Numbered from the stretch's first letter, positions 1 through 9,926 are shown. The stretch: 64,000 bases of DNA from Clostridium sp. OF03-18AA (GCF_003478035.1 NZ_QUEP01000012.1:1-64000); one strand, 5' to 3'. Translations and numbers: made by a program. The notes: generated by a model from the sequence alone, not told the origin.

Positions 1-199
1 GCATTACGAAGCCATTATACTTCCGATAAGTAAAATTATCAATAGTTTTTTTACAAAAAATGAAGATTTTTTAATAAAGGGAACTATCTTACTTCGCTTC
101 CAGAAATACTCTGTACCTCGAATACACTGGTATTATAGTATAATTTCTTAAGAATTTCCATATCTTTTTTGTTTTTATTTTCTTACGAAATTCTTACAC

Positions 200-222
200 A
201 AACGCTATTATATGGCGTTTTT
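200..222 (+). terminator. possible hairpin terminator
   Basis: AAACGC (200-205) pairs with GCGTTT (215-220) and a short T run follows. It may end a gene lying left of the window. The rest of 1-295 is AT-rich and I see no gene in it. Confidence 0.3.
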
Positions 223-295
223 GTACGGATATCAGTACATTTTGCCTGTTTTTTCACTTTGTGGCAGCTTTGTGGCAGGAATGTGTCATAATGGT

Positions 296-430
296 ATGTT
301 CATTTTGATGCATAACTGTTGATATTTTGAACATTGTAAATTCATATTCAAAATATCATCTTGTATTATCGGAAGTACGTGTTATAATGTTCATATATAT
401 CTATTGTTTTTATTATTTTGAACACGTTCA
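296..430 (+). promoter_or_regulatory. promoter and repeated ATGTTCA sites upstream of the LicC-LicA fusion
   Basis: A promoter is visible at 361-388: TTGTAT, 16-bp spacer, TATAAT (383-388). Around it lie ATGTTCA at 296-302, its inverse TGAACAT at 328-334, ATGTTCA again at 387-393 overlapping the -10 box, and the near-palindrome TGAACACGTTCA at 419-430. Recurrent TGAAC/GTTCA half-sites suggest an operator for an unknown regulator. A further inverted repeat (AAACGTG 476-482, CACGTTT 495-501) lies in the leader. Confidence 0.5.
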
Positions 431-563
431 TTTTATCAGTTTCTTCCTTATTATTAAACATATATTTTCAGTCACAAACGTGTGGACACTCTCCCACGTT
501 TCCATGGCCGCATGTTTCATGATAAGTGTCGCAAACATGATTCAACTGATTCGGAGGATGACT

Positions 564-2408
564 ATGGATCGTTTGGGATTACTCTGCAGAAATATTTATG
601 AGAACAACAAGATGACACAGCGGGAGCTGGCGGCAGCGATGGATCTTTCGCTCGGGACCTGCAACCATCTCGTGAAGGATGGGTTGGCACAGGAGCTCTT
701 CACGTTTGATCCGGCTGAGGGGACTTATTCCTTATTAAAGGGCGGTGTGGATCTTTTAAGAAAATACCGGATGGACAGCGCCGTGATCCTGGCGGCAGGA
801 TTCGGGTCCAGATTTGTACCGCTGACATTTGAGACGCCGAAGGGACTTTTAGAAGTCTACGGCGAGCGCATGATCGAGCGCCAGATCAAGCAGCTTCATG
901 GGGCCGGCGTCACAGATATCACTATCGTGGTCGGTTATTTAAAGGAGAAGTTCGAGTACCTGATCGACAAATTCGGCGTCAAGCTTCTCTATAACCCGGA
1001 ATATCACAATAAGAACACGCTGACAACGCTCTACCGCGCCCGCGAATGTTTTATCGGAAGAAACACATATCTTCTCTCGTCCGACAACTGGATGCGGAAT
1101 AATATGTACCACACTTATGAATGCGGCGCTTGGTACTCTTCCGTATTTATGAAAGGCGAGACTTCTGAATGGTGTCTTGAGACGAGCAAAAAGGGACTGC
1201 TCACCGGCGTTAAGGTCGGCGGCGCGGACTCCTGGGTCATGTATGGTCCGGTGTTCTTCTCGAAAGAGTTTTCGGAACAGTTCTTCCCGATCCTTGAAGA
1301 ATATTATCATACCCCGGGAACGGAGCAGATGTACTGGGAACAGGTTCTCGCAGACCTCTTAAACGGCGAGGTCGACAGCCATCTTCCGGGCAAGCATCAC
1401 TTCCCGGTGCCGGAAATGTATATCAACAAACAGCCGGACAACCAGGTGTACGAGTTTGAAAACCTTGAGGAGCTCCGCCTTTTCGATGAGCGCTACCAGA
1501 ATCATTCCGACAATATCGCGATGGAACTGATCTCCGAGGTCCTTCATGTTCCGGAATCCGAGATTACAGGGATCAAGTGCCTGAAAACGGGTATGACCAA
1601 CAAGTCTTTCCTGTTCAAGGTCCATGATAAGTCCTATATCTGCCGGATTCCTGGTCCGGGCACCGAGCTCTTGATCAACCGGAAACAGGAAAAGGCTGTC
1701 TACGATGCCGTAAAAGGATCCGGGATCACCGAGCATGTTGTATACATGAACGGGGAGACTGGTTACAAGATTTCTGAATATTATGAGGGCGCGCGCAACA
1801 GCGATCCGCGCAACTGGGATGATGTGGCGAAATGTATGGCGCTTGTGGAAAAGCTCCATGATTCGAAGCTCCATGTCGACCATTCTTTCGATATCCGGGA
1901 GCGGATCAGTTTTTATGAAGCGCTGTGCCGCGGTTACGAGAAAAAGCTCTTTGAAGATTATCCGGAAGTAAAAGCTCACATGCTCACACTGCTCGACCGC
2001 CTCGACCGTCTGAACCGGCCGAAGGTCCTGTCCCACATCGACAGTGTGTGCGACAATTTCCTGTTCCTGCCGGACGGTGATATCCGCCTGATCGACTGGG
2101 AGTACTCCGGCATGTGCGATCCGCTGATCGATGTGAGCATGTGCGCGATATATTCTTATTATAATGATTTTGAGGTCGAAAAGCTCATTACGACTTACCT
2201 GCACAGGGAGCCGACTTCCGAGGAGCGGTTCGTCTACTACGCATATATCGCTCTCGGCGGATTTTTGTGGTGCCTGTGGGCAGTGTATAAGAGCAGTGTC
2301 GGCGAGGAATTTGGCGATTACACGATCGTGATGTACCGGTATGCGAAGCAGTTTTATAAGAAGATCATCACTGCGCCGGAATTTCTTGGGATCGGAAAAG
2401 CCGAATAG
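564..2408 (+). CDS. wHTH-phosphocholine cytidylyltransferase-choline kinase fusion (LicC-LicA type)
   Basis: Predicted to phosphorylate choline and activate it as CDP-choline for decorating surface glycopolymers. Residues 1-65 form a small winged-helix-like segment. Residues 70-305 are a nucleotidyltransferase opening with the AAGFGSRF loop and TPKGLLEV. From about 315 to the end is an aminoglycoside phosphotransferase/choline kinase fold with catalytic H491-x-D493 and N498, and the metal-binding D511 in IDWEYSG. The frame is open from 327, but ATG 564 follows GGAGG (553-557) by 6 bases and begins the conserved part, so I use 615 residues. The next gene encodes a choline-binding protein, which supports the role. 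Kinase and cytidylyltransferase in one chain with an HTH is notable; substrate identity is inferred. Confidence 0.85.
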   Translation: MDRLGLLCRNIYENNKMTQRELAAAMDLSLGTCNHLVKDGLAQELFTFDPAEGTYSLLKGGVDLLRKYRMDSAVILAAGFGSRFVPLTFETPKGLLEVYGERMIERQIKQLHGAGVTDITIVVGYLKEKFEYLIDKFGVKLLYNPEYHNKNTLTTLYRARECFIGRNTYLLSSDNWMRNNMYHTYECGAWYSSVFMKGETSEWCLETSKKGLLTGVKVGGADSWVMYGPVFFSKEFSEQFFPILEEYYHTPGTEQMYWEQVLADLLNGEVDSHLPGKHHFPVPEMYINKQPDNQVYEFENLEELRLFDERYQNHSDNIAMELISEVLHVPESEITGIKCLKTGMTNKSFLFKVHDKSYICRIPGPGTELLINRKQEKAVYDAVKGSGITEHVVYMNGETGYKISEYYEGARNSDPRNWDDVAKCMALVEKLHDSKLHVDHSFDIRERISFYEALCRGYEKKLFEDYPEVKAHMLTLLDRLDRLNRPKVLSHIDSVCDNFLFLPDGDIRLIDWEYSGMCDPLIDVSMCAIYSYYNDFEVEKLITTYLHREPTSEERFVYYAYIALGGFLWCLWAVYKSSVGEEFGDYTIVMYRYAKQFYKKIITAPEFLGIGKAE

Positions 2409-2455
2409 TTGCCGCATTTTTCTGTGAATTTTTTCAAGACGTATCTGTATTTTTA

Positions 2456-2464
2456 TGCTATACT
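2456..2464 (+). promoter_or_regulatory. extended -10 promoter for the choline-binding lysozyme gene
   Basis: TGC-TATACT (2456-2464) is an extended -10 element. No good -35 sits at 17 bp. The expected transcript start is near 2471, giving a leader of about 140 bases. Confidence 0.55.
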
Positions 2465-2491
2465 GAAAATACGCAGATAACGTCCATATGG

Positions 2492-2532
2492 TCCCGGGAT
2501 GGAGCTGTGATAAAATGCCAGCTGTCCCGGGA
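2492..2532 (+). promoter_or_regulatory. leader stem-loop with TCCCGGGA arms
   Basis: TCCCGGGA at 2492-2499 and 2525-2532 pair, extended by AGCTG/CAGCT, and are followed by TCTTTTAC. This is either the terminator of the upstream gene or an attenuator-like hairpin in the leader, since it lies after the predicted start site. Confidence 0.5.
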
Positions 2533-2611
2533 TCTTTTACATTGAAAATACCGGGGCAAAGACTGTTTGACCCCGTTCTTATTGAAATACAAGTTTAAAA
2601 GGGGGATCTCC

Positions 2612-4786
2612 ATGAGACAAAAGAAACGAGCGGCGGCGCTTCTTCTAAGTGCCGTCATGGCTTTTTCCGCTGTGAGTCCGGCGCTTCCGGCCTGGGCGGC
2701 GGCCTGGCAGAAGAACGCATCCGGCTCTTATATTGGAAGTGATGGTTCCGTCCTTACCGGGATCCTGTCGCGAGGTGTCGATGTTTCCCAGTGGCAGCAA
2801 AATGTCAACTGGTCTGCAGTCGCCGCTGATGATATCCAGTTCGCGATGATCGGAGCCCGCTACAACAACGCGGTAGACCCATATTTTGAGACAAACGTGC
2901 GCGGGGCGGCCGCTGCTGGTCTCCGGGTCGGCGTTTACCTCTACTCCTACGCGACAACAACTGCGATGGCGGAATCCGACGCAGATTTTGTCCTGAACCT
3001 TATCAAGGACTACCCGATCTCCTATCCTGTCGTCCTCGACGTGGAAGCACAGGAGATGAACAATCTGACTCCGGCGCAGCTTTCTGATATTATCAACGCA
3101 TTCTGTAAAAAAGTCGAGACAGCCGGATATTATCCGATGGTCTATACCAATGATTACTGGATCAACAATAAGATCGATATGACGAAGGTCCACTATGATG
3201 TCTGGATCGCCCGCTACGACGCAAAACCGTCCTACCAGGGTGCGGCATTCTGGCAGGCGTCAAACCAGGGAACCGTAAACGGGATCAGTGGAAATGTGGA
3301 TATCAACTTTTCTTTTAAGGACCTGAGTGGAAAACTTCCGGCGAACCGCTGGCGCTTGATCGGGGACAAGTGGTACTATTATAAGAATTATGTAAAACAG
3401 ACGGGCTGGATCAATGACGGACAGAGCTGGTATTACCTGAATCAGGATGGAACCCAGTATAAAGGCTGGCTCCTCTTAAACAACCAGTACTACTATCTTC
3501 TCTCGACCACCGGGCAGATGAAGACCGGATGGCTGCAGGCGGAGGACGCATGGTACTATCTGAATTCCGACGGCACGATGGCAAAGGACTGGATCCAGGT
3601 CGATGGGAAATATTACTATCTGTTAAACGGCGCGATGGTAACCGGATGGCTGCGGATCGATACGGATTACTATTATCTGCGCGGCGATGGTTCGATGGTA
3701 ACCGGCTGGCGGAAGATGGACGGAAAATATTATTATTTTGGCAGCAACGGAAAGCTCGTCCGCGGGTGGGCGGATATCGACGGAAAGCGGTATTTCCTCC
3801 AACAGGACGGAACGATGCTGACCGGCTGGCAAACGATCGATGGGCTTCTGTACTATTTTGACGCGAGTGGTGCGATGGCTGCCGGATGGACAAAGCTTGA
3901 CGGTTACTGGTATTACTTCAATAATGAAGGAAAGCTGATGACCGGCTGGATGCAGCTTGACGGGAAGTTCTATTATCTCCACACCGACGGGCGCATGGTC
4001 ATCGGATGGCAGAGTGACGGAACGAACAAGTATTACATGGATACGGTATCCGGTGTGATGTCGGTTGGCTGGAAGCAGATCGAACAGAGCTGGTATTACT
4101 TTAACCAGTCCGGACATATGATCACAGGCTGGCTGAACGACGGCGGAAAGTATTATTATCTGAATCCAGCAGATGGAAAGATGGTTTCCAACGGCTCATT
4201 CGTTGTAAACAATGTCAACTATACCTTCAATAAGAGCGGTGTCTGCCTGAGTGAGACGTCTGCGATCGGCGGCGGGTCCGCGGGAAGTGTATACACACCT
4301 GGAACGTCCGGAACGCAGATCAACGGAAGTAATTATACCGGAACTCCGGCGACCGGAAACAGCCAGAATGGAATTACGACCGGAACGCAGGTGGGATCTG
4401 CTCCGGGCGGAAATGCAGGAACGACTGCGCCTTCTCCTTCTTCGAATCCGACCGGAAATTCGTCAGGAACCGGAATGGCGGCTGGAAATTACCAGACCGG
4501 CGGTCCTGGGTACTCATCCGGTTCAACCGGCAGCACTTCCGGAAGCTCGGCTTCCACAACCGCCCCCGGCGGCAGTACAGGTACTTCGACTGTAAGTCCT
4601 GGCGGAAGTAATGGAACGAGCAGCAATAACAATTATTATACAAATACCGGCAGTGTGACCGGCCCTGGAAGCGCCGGCGCGAACTACAACTACAGCTCCG
4701 GCTCATCCAGCACCAGCACACCGGGAAGTTCCGGTTCTTCGTCCTCCGGAAATCTGTCCGAGTATCAGACGGGCGGACCGAAGTAG
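2612..4786 (+). CDS. secreted GH25 lysozyme with choline-binding repeats
   Basis: Predicted cell-wall muramidase held on the surface by binding phosphocholine. ATG 2612 follows GGGGGA and starts a signal peptide (residues 1-30, cleavage near AWA-A). Residues 50-240 are a GH25 domain: GVDVSQWQ with D57, and VVLDVEAQ with D143 and E145. Residues 250-545 hold about 14 aromatic/glycine repeats of roughly 20 residues (GW-x-YYY-x-G pattern), the choline/cell-wall-binding type. Residues 560-724 are a Ser/Gly/Thr/Asn-rich tail with no LPxTG signal or membrane anchor. It lies just after the choline-activation gene on the same strand but has its own promoter, and ends at a strong terminator. Confidence 0.9.
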   Translation: MRQKKRAAALLLSAVMAFSAVSPALPAWAAAWQKNASGSYIGSDGSVLTGILSRGVDVSQWQQNVNWSAVAADDIQFAMIGARYNNAVDPYFETNVRGAAAAGLRVGVYLYSYATTTAMAESDADFVLNLIKDYPISYPVVLDVEAQEMNNLTPAQLSDIINAFCKKVETAGYYPMVYTNDYWINNKIDMTKVHYDVWIARYDAKPSYQGAAFWQASNQGTVNGISGNVDINFSFKDLSGKLPANRWRLIGDKWYYYKNYVKQTGWINDGQSWYYLNQDGTQYKGWLLLNNQYYYLLSTTGQMKTGWLQAEDAWYYLNSDGTMAKDWIQVDGKYYYLLNGAMVTGWLRIDTDYYYLRGDGSMVTGWRKMDGKYYYFGSNGKLVRGWADIDGKRYFLQQDGTMLTGWQTIDGLLYYFDASGAMAAGWTKLDGYWYYFNNEGKLMTGWMQLDGKFYYLHTDGRMVIGWQSDGTNKYYMDTVSGVMSVGWKQIEQSWYYFNQSGHMITGWLNDGGKYYYLNPADGKMVSNGSFVVNNVNYTFNKSGVCLSETSAIGGGSAGSVYTPGTSGTQINGSNYTGTPATGNSQNGITTGTQVGSAPGGNAGTTAPSPSSNPTGNSSGTGMAAGNYQTGGPGYSSGSTGSTSGSSASTTAPGGSTGTSTVSPGGSNGTSSNNNYYTNTGSVTGPGSAGANYNYSSGSSSTSTPGSSGSSSSGNLSEYQTGGPK

Positions 4787-4824
4787 GGCTGAATTTGAAT
4801 TATTTGGAATTTTTCCGTTTACAA

Positions 4825-4876
4825 AAAAACACCGCTCCGGCAGGAAATCATACATTCCTCCCAGAGCGGTGTTTTT
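4825..4876. terminator. bidirectional terminator between the lysozyme gene and glnN
   Basis: AAAAACACCGCTC (4825-4837) pairs with GAGCGGTGTTTTT (4864-4876), with A and T runs on both outer sides. It serves the two converging genes. Confidence 0.9.
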
Positions 4877-4910
4877 ATGTACTAATTTTCACCATTTTAT
4901 GTTACAGTGA

Positions 4911-7028
4911 TCACACCTCAAAGATCATATCCCCATAACTCGGGATCGGCCAGTATTCTTTGTCTACGATCATTTCCAGCTGATCGGCCGGGCTGCGGAG
5001 TGCCTGCATTGCCGGGATGATCTCGTCGTAACAGAAGTGGGCGCGTTTTTCCATGCTCTCGATGTGCTGATACTCTTCTACAAGGTCCTCAAGTTTCGCA
5101 CGGGCAACTTTCATGTCGGAGAGCAGGTCGGAAACTTCGATGAGAAGTTCTGTCTGGACGCTGTTGTCAGCTTCCGGGCATGCAGTCTTCACAGCGCTTA
5201 AGGACTGTGCGAGAACTGTCGTATAGCGGACAACCGCCGGGATCAGCTGCTTTCCGGCAATGTTGATCATGGATTTCGCCTCGATATTGACGGATTTCGC
5301 GTAGGATTCATACTCGATCTCCGCTCTCGCAACAAGCTCTTCCTTCGTGTATACACCGAAATCGCCGAACAGTTTGAACGCTTTCTCGGTCACAAGTGCC
5401 GGGATGGAATCCACCATGCACTTTAAGTTCGGGAGTCCGCGGCGCTCTGCCTCTTCCACCCACGCCTCACTGTAGCCGTTGCCGTTGAAGATGATACGGC
5501 GGTGCTCAGCGAGAAGTTTCTTGATCATATCATGAACCGCAAGGTCGAAATCCTCTGCCTTTTCAAGTTCATCGGCAGCTTCCTTGAATGCCTCTGCAAC
5601 GATCGTATTTAACACAACGTTTGCGGAGGAAACGGAGTCGGAGGAACCGACCATACGGAACTCAAACTTGTTTCCGGTGAATGCGAACGGGGATGTACGA
5701 TTTCTGTCTGTCGCATCTTTATCGAAATCCGGAAGTGTCGTAACACCGGTCTTTAAGGTACCGCCGATCTTTGAGTGAGTCGCGGAACCTGTAGAAATCA
5801 GCTGGTCGATCACATCCTCAAGCTGCTCACCTACGAAGATGGAGATGATCGCTGGCGGTGCCTCCTGAGCGCCGAGACGGTAGTCGTTGCCCGGAACAGC
5901 CGCAGACTGGCGGAGCAGATCCGCATGGCGGTCAACTGCTTTCATAATGCAGGCAAGAACAAGCAGGAACTGGATATTCTCATGCGGAGTCACGCCCGGA
6001 TCCAGCATGTTGATGCCGGTGTCGGAAGCCAGGGACCAGTTGTTATGTTTACCGGAACCATTGACGCCCTGGAACGGTTTTTCGTGGAGCAGGCACGCCA
6101 TTCCGTGACGGCTTGCAACCTTTTTCATTGTTTCCATAACGAGCTGGTTGTGATCAACGGCAAGGTTTGCCTTTGTGTAGATCGTTGCGAGTTCATGCTG
6201 TGCCGGAGCGACCTCGTTGTGCTGGGTCTTTGCGGTAACGCCCAGCTTCCAGAGCTCTTCATTTAACTCTTTCATATAGGAACCGATCCGCTCGCGGATA
6301 ACACCGTAATAGTGGTCATCCATCTCCTGTCCCTTCGGCGGCATCGCGCCGAATAAGGTACGTCCGGTGTAGATCAGGTCTTTTCTCTTTAAATATTTGT
6401 CGCGGTCGATCAGGAAGTACTCCTGCTCCGGTCCTACGGACGGAGTAACACGCTTTACTTCTGTGTGGCCGAAAAGGTGGAAGATTCTTGTCGCCTCTTT
6501 GTCGATGGCCTGCATGGAGCGGAGAAGCGGGGTCTTTTTATCGAGGGCTTCGCCTCTGTAGGAACAGAAGGCGGTTGGGATACAGAGTGTTACGCCGGTT
6601 GCATCTTTCTTTAAGAATGCCGCGGAAGTGCAGTCCCAGGCGGTATATCCACGGGCCTCGAAGGTCGCGCGCAGGCCGCCGGACGGGAAAGAAGAACCAT
6701 CGGTCTCGCCCTTGATCAGCTCTTTTCCAGAAAGATCCATCAGAACTTTTCCCTGGGAATCAAAATTTCCGATAAAGGAATCATGTTTCTCGGCGGTCAC
6801 GCCGGTCAGCGGCTGGAACCAGTGGGTATAATGGGTCGCACCGTTGTCGACTGCCCAGTCTTTCATCGCATGGGCAACCACGTCAGCGATCGTCGGGTCC
6901 AGTTCGCTGCCATCCTCGATGGTCTGCTTTAACTTTTTGTAGACACTCTTCGGGAGACGTTCTTTCATCACAGAGTCGTTGAACACATTCTCTCCGAAGA
7001 TCGCCTCTACATTGATGTTTTCACTCAT
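4911..7028 (-). CDS. glnN: type III glutamine synthetase
   Basis: Makes glutamine from glutamate, ammonia and ATP in the cytoplasm. At 705 residues it has the size of the large GSIII family (about 700-730), not the 450-residue GSI. Recognisable blocks are [14 protein letters not shown], the metal-binding [23 protein letters not shown], the [10 protein letters not shown] loop and [16 protein letters not shown]. The ATG at 7028 has a GAGGAGGAG site just upstream. It is a single-gene unit, converging on the lysozyme gene. I found no convincing promoter or glutamine riboswitch in the 255 bases upstream. Confidence 0.95.
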   Translation of the reverse strand: MSENINVEAIFGENVFNDSVMKERLPKSVYKKLKQTIEDGSELDPTIADVVAHAMKDWAVDNGATHYTHWFQPLTGVTAEKHDSFIGNFDSQGKVLMDLSGKELIKGETDGSSFPSGGLRATFEARGYTAWDCTSAAFLKKDATGVTLCIPTAFCSYRGEALDKKTPLLRSMQAIDKEATRIFHLFGHTEVKRVTPSVGPEQEYFLIDRDKYLKRKDLIYTGRTLFGAMPPKGQEMDDHYYGVIRERIGSYMKELNEELWKLGVTAKTQHNEVAPAQHELATIYTKANLAVDHNQLVMETMKKVASRHGMACLLHEKPFQGVNGSGKHNNWSLASDTGINMLDPGVTPHENIQFLLVLACIMKAVDRHADLLRQSAAVPGNDYRLGAQEAPPAIISIFVGEQLEDVIDQLISTGSATHSKIGGTLKTGVTTLPDFDKDATDRNRTSPFAFTGNKFEFRMVGSSDSVSSANVVLNTIVAEAFKEAADELEKAEDFDLAVHDMIKKLLAEHRRIIFNGNGYSEAWVEEAERRGLPNLKCMVDSIPALVTEKAFKLFGDFGVYTKEELVARAEIEYESYAKSVNIEAKSMINIAGKQLIPAVVRYTTVLAQSLSAVKTACPEADNSVQTELLIEVSDLLSDMKVARAKLEDLVEEYQHIESMEKRAHFCYDEIIPAMQALRSPADQLEMIVDKEYWPIPSYGDMIFEV

Positions 7029-7283
7029 AAACTGCTCCTCCTCGTTTCTGTATAAATAGCCAGCCGCCGTATGGGGCATTTTGCTGCGTCACGCGCGTAA
7101 AACACACGGCTACAGCTGATCACGGCTGTCGGAAAAATCATACGTTTTATCCTGTATGCAATTACCTGATACTCCAGCTCTTTCCGCAAAAAGACCAGGA
7201 TCAGACGGATTTGGTTCAAAAATCGTAACGATTCAGCAAGTCTGCGCATCTACTGCACTGATCAGTAGGAAAATACTGGCTTG
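7029..7283. other. glnN upstream region, nothing firm seen
   Basis: This non-coding stretch should carry the glnN promoter and leader. I see only an imperfect dyad around 7111-7130 and no clear sigma-A promoter or known aptamer. Together with the adjoining fba terminator it makes a 320-base gap. Confidence 0.5.
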
Positions 7284-7318
7284 AAAAAATGTTCTCCCTG
7301 CTGCGAGGGAGAACATTT
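7284..7318 (-). terminator. terminator of fba
   Basis: AAATGTTCTCCCT (7287-7299) pairs with AGGGAGAACATTT (7306-7318). The A run at 7284-7289 reads as a U tract on the minus strand. Confidence 0.9.
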
Positions 7319-7350
7319 CTTTAACTGCATGATAATGCAAGCTAAACGGA

Positions 7351-8217
7351 TCAGTCAGCTTTGCCGACAGAACCGAATAACTCCATTTTTGTCTTAACGG
7401 TCTCTTTAATTGCGTCGAAGCCCGGAGCAAGAAGTTTTCTCGGGTCGAATCCCTTTCCTTCAAGGTCCTTTCCTGCTTCGATGTATTTTCTTGTAGCTGC
7501 TGCGAATGCAAGCTGGCACTCGGTGTTTACGTTGATCTTCGCTACGCCGAGGGAGATTGCTTTCTTGATCATATCTTCCGGAATACCGGTACCGCCGTGA
7601 AGAACGAGCGGCATATCGCCAACTGCCTCTTTGACAGCTGCGAGTGTCTCAAAGCTTAAACCTTTCCAGTTTGCCGGGTATTTTCCGTGGATATTGCCGA
7701 TACCTGCTGCTAACATATCAACGCCGAGGTCAGCGATCATCTTACACTCGTTCGGGTCTGCGCACTCGCCCATACCGATTACGCCGTCTTCCTCACCGCC
7801 GATCGCTCCAACCTCTGCCTCGAGGGACATTCCCTTCTCACGGCAGATACGAATCAGTTCTTTTGTCTTCTCAACGTTCTCTTCGATCGGGTAATGAGAA
7901 CCGTCAAACATGATGGAGGAGAATCCGGCATCGATGCACTTTAAGCATCCCTCATAGGTACCATGGTCTAAGTGAAGAGCTACCGGAACAGTGATCTTCA
8001 TCTCTTCTAACATTCCGTTTACCATACCTACTACAGTCTTAAAGCCTGTCATGTATTTTCCTGCGCCCTCTGAAACACCCAGAATAACCGGGGATTTCAG
8101 TTCTTCAGCCGTCTGCAGGATCGCTTTTGTCCACTCAAGGTTGTTGATGTTGAAATGTCCTACTGCGTATTTGCCATCTCTTGCTTTCTCAAGCATTTCT
8201 TTCGCTGTTACTAACAT
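7351..8217 (-). CDS. fba: class II fructose-bisphosphate aldolase
   Basis: Zinc-dependent glycolytic/gluconeogenic cleavage of fructose 1,6-bisphosphate. 288 residues, usual for the short class II form. Visible are D84 and H85 in LHLDHGTYEG, the FDGSHYP motif (104-110), E133/E135 in LEAEVGAIGGEEDG, H177 in GNIHGKY, H207 in LVLHGGTG and the phosphate-binding INVNTE. The frame continues upstream, but ATG 8217 follows GGAGG by 6 bases and is the family start. It has its own promoter inside the thrC 3' end and its own terminator. Substrate preference for tagatose bisphosphate cannot be excluded. Confidence 0.95.
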   Translation of the reverse strand: MLVTAKEMLEKARDGKYAVGHFNINNLEWTKAILQTAEELKSPVILGVSEGAGKYMTGFKTVVGMVNGMLEEMKITVPVALHLDHGTYEGCLKCIDAGFSSIMFDGSHYPIEENVEKTKELIRICREKGMSLEAEVGAIGGEEDGVIGMGECADPNECKMIADLGVDMLAAGIGNIHGKYPANWKGLSFETLAAVKEAVGDMPLVLHGGTGIPEDMIKKAISLGVAKINVNTECQLAFAAATRKYIEAGKDLEGKGFDPRKLLAPGFDAIKETVKTKMELFGSVGKAD

Positions 8218-8343
8218 ATAGGCCTCCATTTGAATCGTTATTTTGACAGAACAGCCTGTCCCGCCGGATCTTCCGTCTGTTTCCATTTATATGCGGAGCA
8301 GACACCATCTATTCCCAACAGGTACTGTTGTCATGATAATTTT

Positions 8344-8372
8344 ATTATAACCGATTTACCCTACTTTGAAAA
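8344..8372 (-). promoter_or_regulatory. fba promoter
   Basis: Reading the minus strand: TTTTCA (8372-8367), 17-bp spacer, perfect TATAAT (8349-8344). The -35 overlaps the last codons of thrC. Confidence 0.75.
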
Positions 8373-9848
8373 GGTTTGTTTCACAGTTTCTTCCATTTCC
8401 TCCGGCTTGCACTGACGGTTGTGGAGGATCTTCGCGTCGCGGATCTCCTCGATGGCCTGCGGGATCTTCACGCCGGAAATACGTTCCATCTCGTCGATCA
8501 GGGCAAACTCATCAGTATCCTCTTTCTTTCCGAGAACTGCCTCCATAACACTTCTGGAGAACTTATACGGGCTTGCAGTGGATGCGATGATCGTCTTTGT
8601 CGTATCGCCGGTCTTTGTCTTATACTGCTCGTAAACGGCCGCTGCAACGCCTGTGTGGGTATCGATCAGATATCCGGTATCGTCGAATACCTTCTTGATC
8701 TCCTTCGCGTTCTCTTCCATATCTGCGTAACCGGCGGAGAAGTCTTTCATGAACTCCTTCATCTCCGGTGTGATCTCGTATTTTCCGTTCTTTGAGAGCT
8801 GCTCCATCAGTTCCTTTGTCTTTGCGGCATCTCTTCCGCAGCTTAAGTAGAGCAGGCGCTCTAAGTTGCTGGAAACGAGGATGTCCATGGACGGGGATGT
8901 GGTCAGGATGAACTCACGGTTCTTATCATATGTGCCTGTCTGGAAGAAGTCATACAGGACCTTATTGTCATTGGACGCGCAGATCAGCTTTCCAAACGGA
9001 ACGCCCATCTGTTTTGCGAAATATGCTGCCAGAATATTTCCAAAGTTTCCGGTCGGCACAACAACATTAACCTTCTCATCCTTTGCAATCTCGCCGTTTG
9101 CGAGAAGTTTCGCATATGCGTATACATAGTAAACAACCTGCGGAACGAGACGGCCGATATTGATGGAGTTTGCGGAGGAGAGCTGGAATCCCATTGCATC
9201 CAGTTCTTTCGCGAATTCTTTGTCTCCGAAGATCTTCTTGACGCCGGTCTGGGCATCGTCAAAGTTTCCTTCGATCCCGACTACGGATGTGTTTGCACCT
9301 TTCTGGGTCAGCATCTGGAGTTCCTGGACGCGACTGACACCGTTCTTCGGGTAGAATACGATGATCCTTGTTCCCGGTACATCGGCGAAGCCGGCCATCG
9401 CTGCTTTTCCTGTATCACCGGAGGTTGCTGTCAGGATCACGATCTCATTTTTCGCATGGTTTTTCTTTGCAGCTGTTGTCATAAGGTACGGCAGGATCGA
9501 GAGCGCCATGTCCTTGAATGCGATCGTTTTTCCGTGGAACAGCTCCAGGAAGTACATTCCGTCTGCCTTTGCGAGTGGAGCGATCTCCTCGGTGTCGAAT
9601 TTCTCATCGTATGCATGGGAAATACAGTATTTTAATTCTTCTTCCGTATAGTCTGTTAAGAACTGCTTCATTACCGCATAAGCAGTCTCCTGATATGTCA
9701 TTCCGGCAAGCTCGTCCATCGTCACATCCAGTGTCGGAATGCGCTCCGGAACATAGAGGCCGCCGTCATTTGCAAGTCCTTTTAATACCGCCTGGGATGC
9801 TGTCACGCCAGTCTCCCCGCCGCGGGTACTTCCATATAATAATTCCAT
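8361..9848 (-). CDS. thrC: threonine synthase
   Basis: PLP enzyme converting O-phosphohomoserine to threonine. 495 residues, the long bacterial form. The N-terminus (LLYGSTRG...G-LKGLANDGGLYVPE) is typical; the PLP lysine is K112 in HGKTIAFKDMALS; TATSGDTGKAA is the phosphate-binding loop and VVPTGNFGN follows. ATG 9848 has a GGAAGGAA site. Transcribed alone from a good promoter at 9898-9926, with a leader too short for a T-box. No other threonine-pathway gene is in the window. Confidence 0.95.
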   Translation of the reverse strand: MELLYGSTRGGETGVTASQAVLKGLANDGGLYVPERIPTLDVTMDELAGMTYQETAYAVMKQFLTDYTEEELKYCISHAYDEKFDTEEIAPLAKADGMYFLELFHGKTIAFKDMALSILPYLMTTAAKKNHAKNEIVILTATSGDTGKAAMAGFADVPGTRIIVFYPKNGVSRVQELQMLTQKGANTSVVGIEGNFDDAQTGVKKIFGDKEFAKELDAMGFQLSSANSINIGRLVPQVVYYVYAYAKLLANGEIAKDEKVNVVVPTGNFGNILAAYFAKQMGVPFGKLICASNDNKVLYDFFQTGTYDKNREFILTTSPSMDILVSSNLERLLYLSCGRDAAKTKELMEQLSKNGKYEITPEMKEFMKDFSAGYADMEENAKEIKKVFDDTGYLIDTHTGVAAAVYEQYKTKTGDTTKTIIASTASPYKFSRSVMEAVLGKKEDTDEFALIDEMERISGVKIPQAIEEIRDAKILHNRQCKPEEMEETVKQTFSK

Positions 9849-9897
9849 CGTTTTTCCTTCCTCTCTTTACGCAGATACAGTGGTAAACTTTACGGAA

Positions 9898-9926
9898 AGT
9901 GTAGCATACTTTAATGTCGCTTGCAA
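9898..9926 (-). promoter_or_regulatory. thrC promoter
   Basis: Minus strand TTGCAA (9926-9921), 17-bp spacer, TACACT (9903-9898) preceded by TGC (extended -10). Confidence 0.75.

Noticed and set aside
1359..2417. 352-codon open frame on the minus strand
   Set aside because: It is antisense to the choline kinase gene, has no ribosome site and no recognisable family; the plus-strand protein has clear motifs.
3360..4200. possible DNA repeat array or CRISPR
   Set aside because: The periodicity of about 60 bases comes from the choline-binding protein repeats; there are no conserved direct repeats with unique spacers.
7029..7283. glutamine riboswitch or other known leader upstream of glnN
   Set aside because: I could not find the conserved core of a known aptamer, nor a good promoter.
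9849..9926. T-box leader for threonine synthase
   Set aside because: The predicted transcript leader is only about 40 bases, too short for a T-box.
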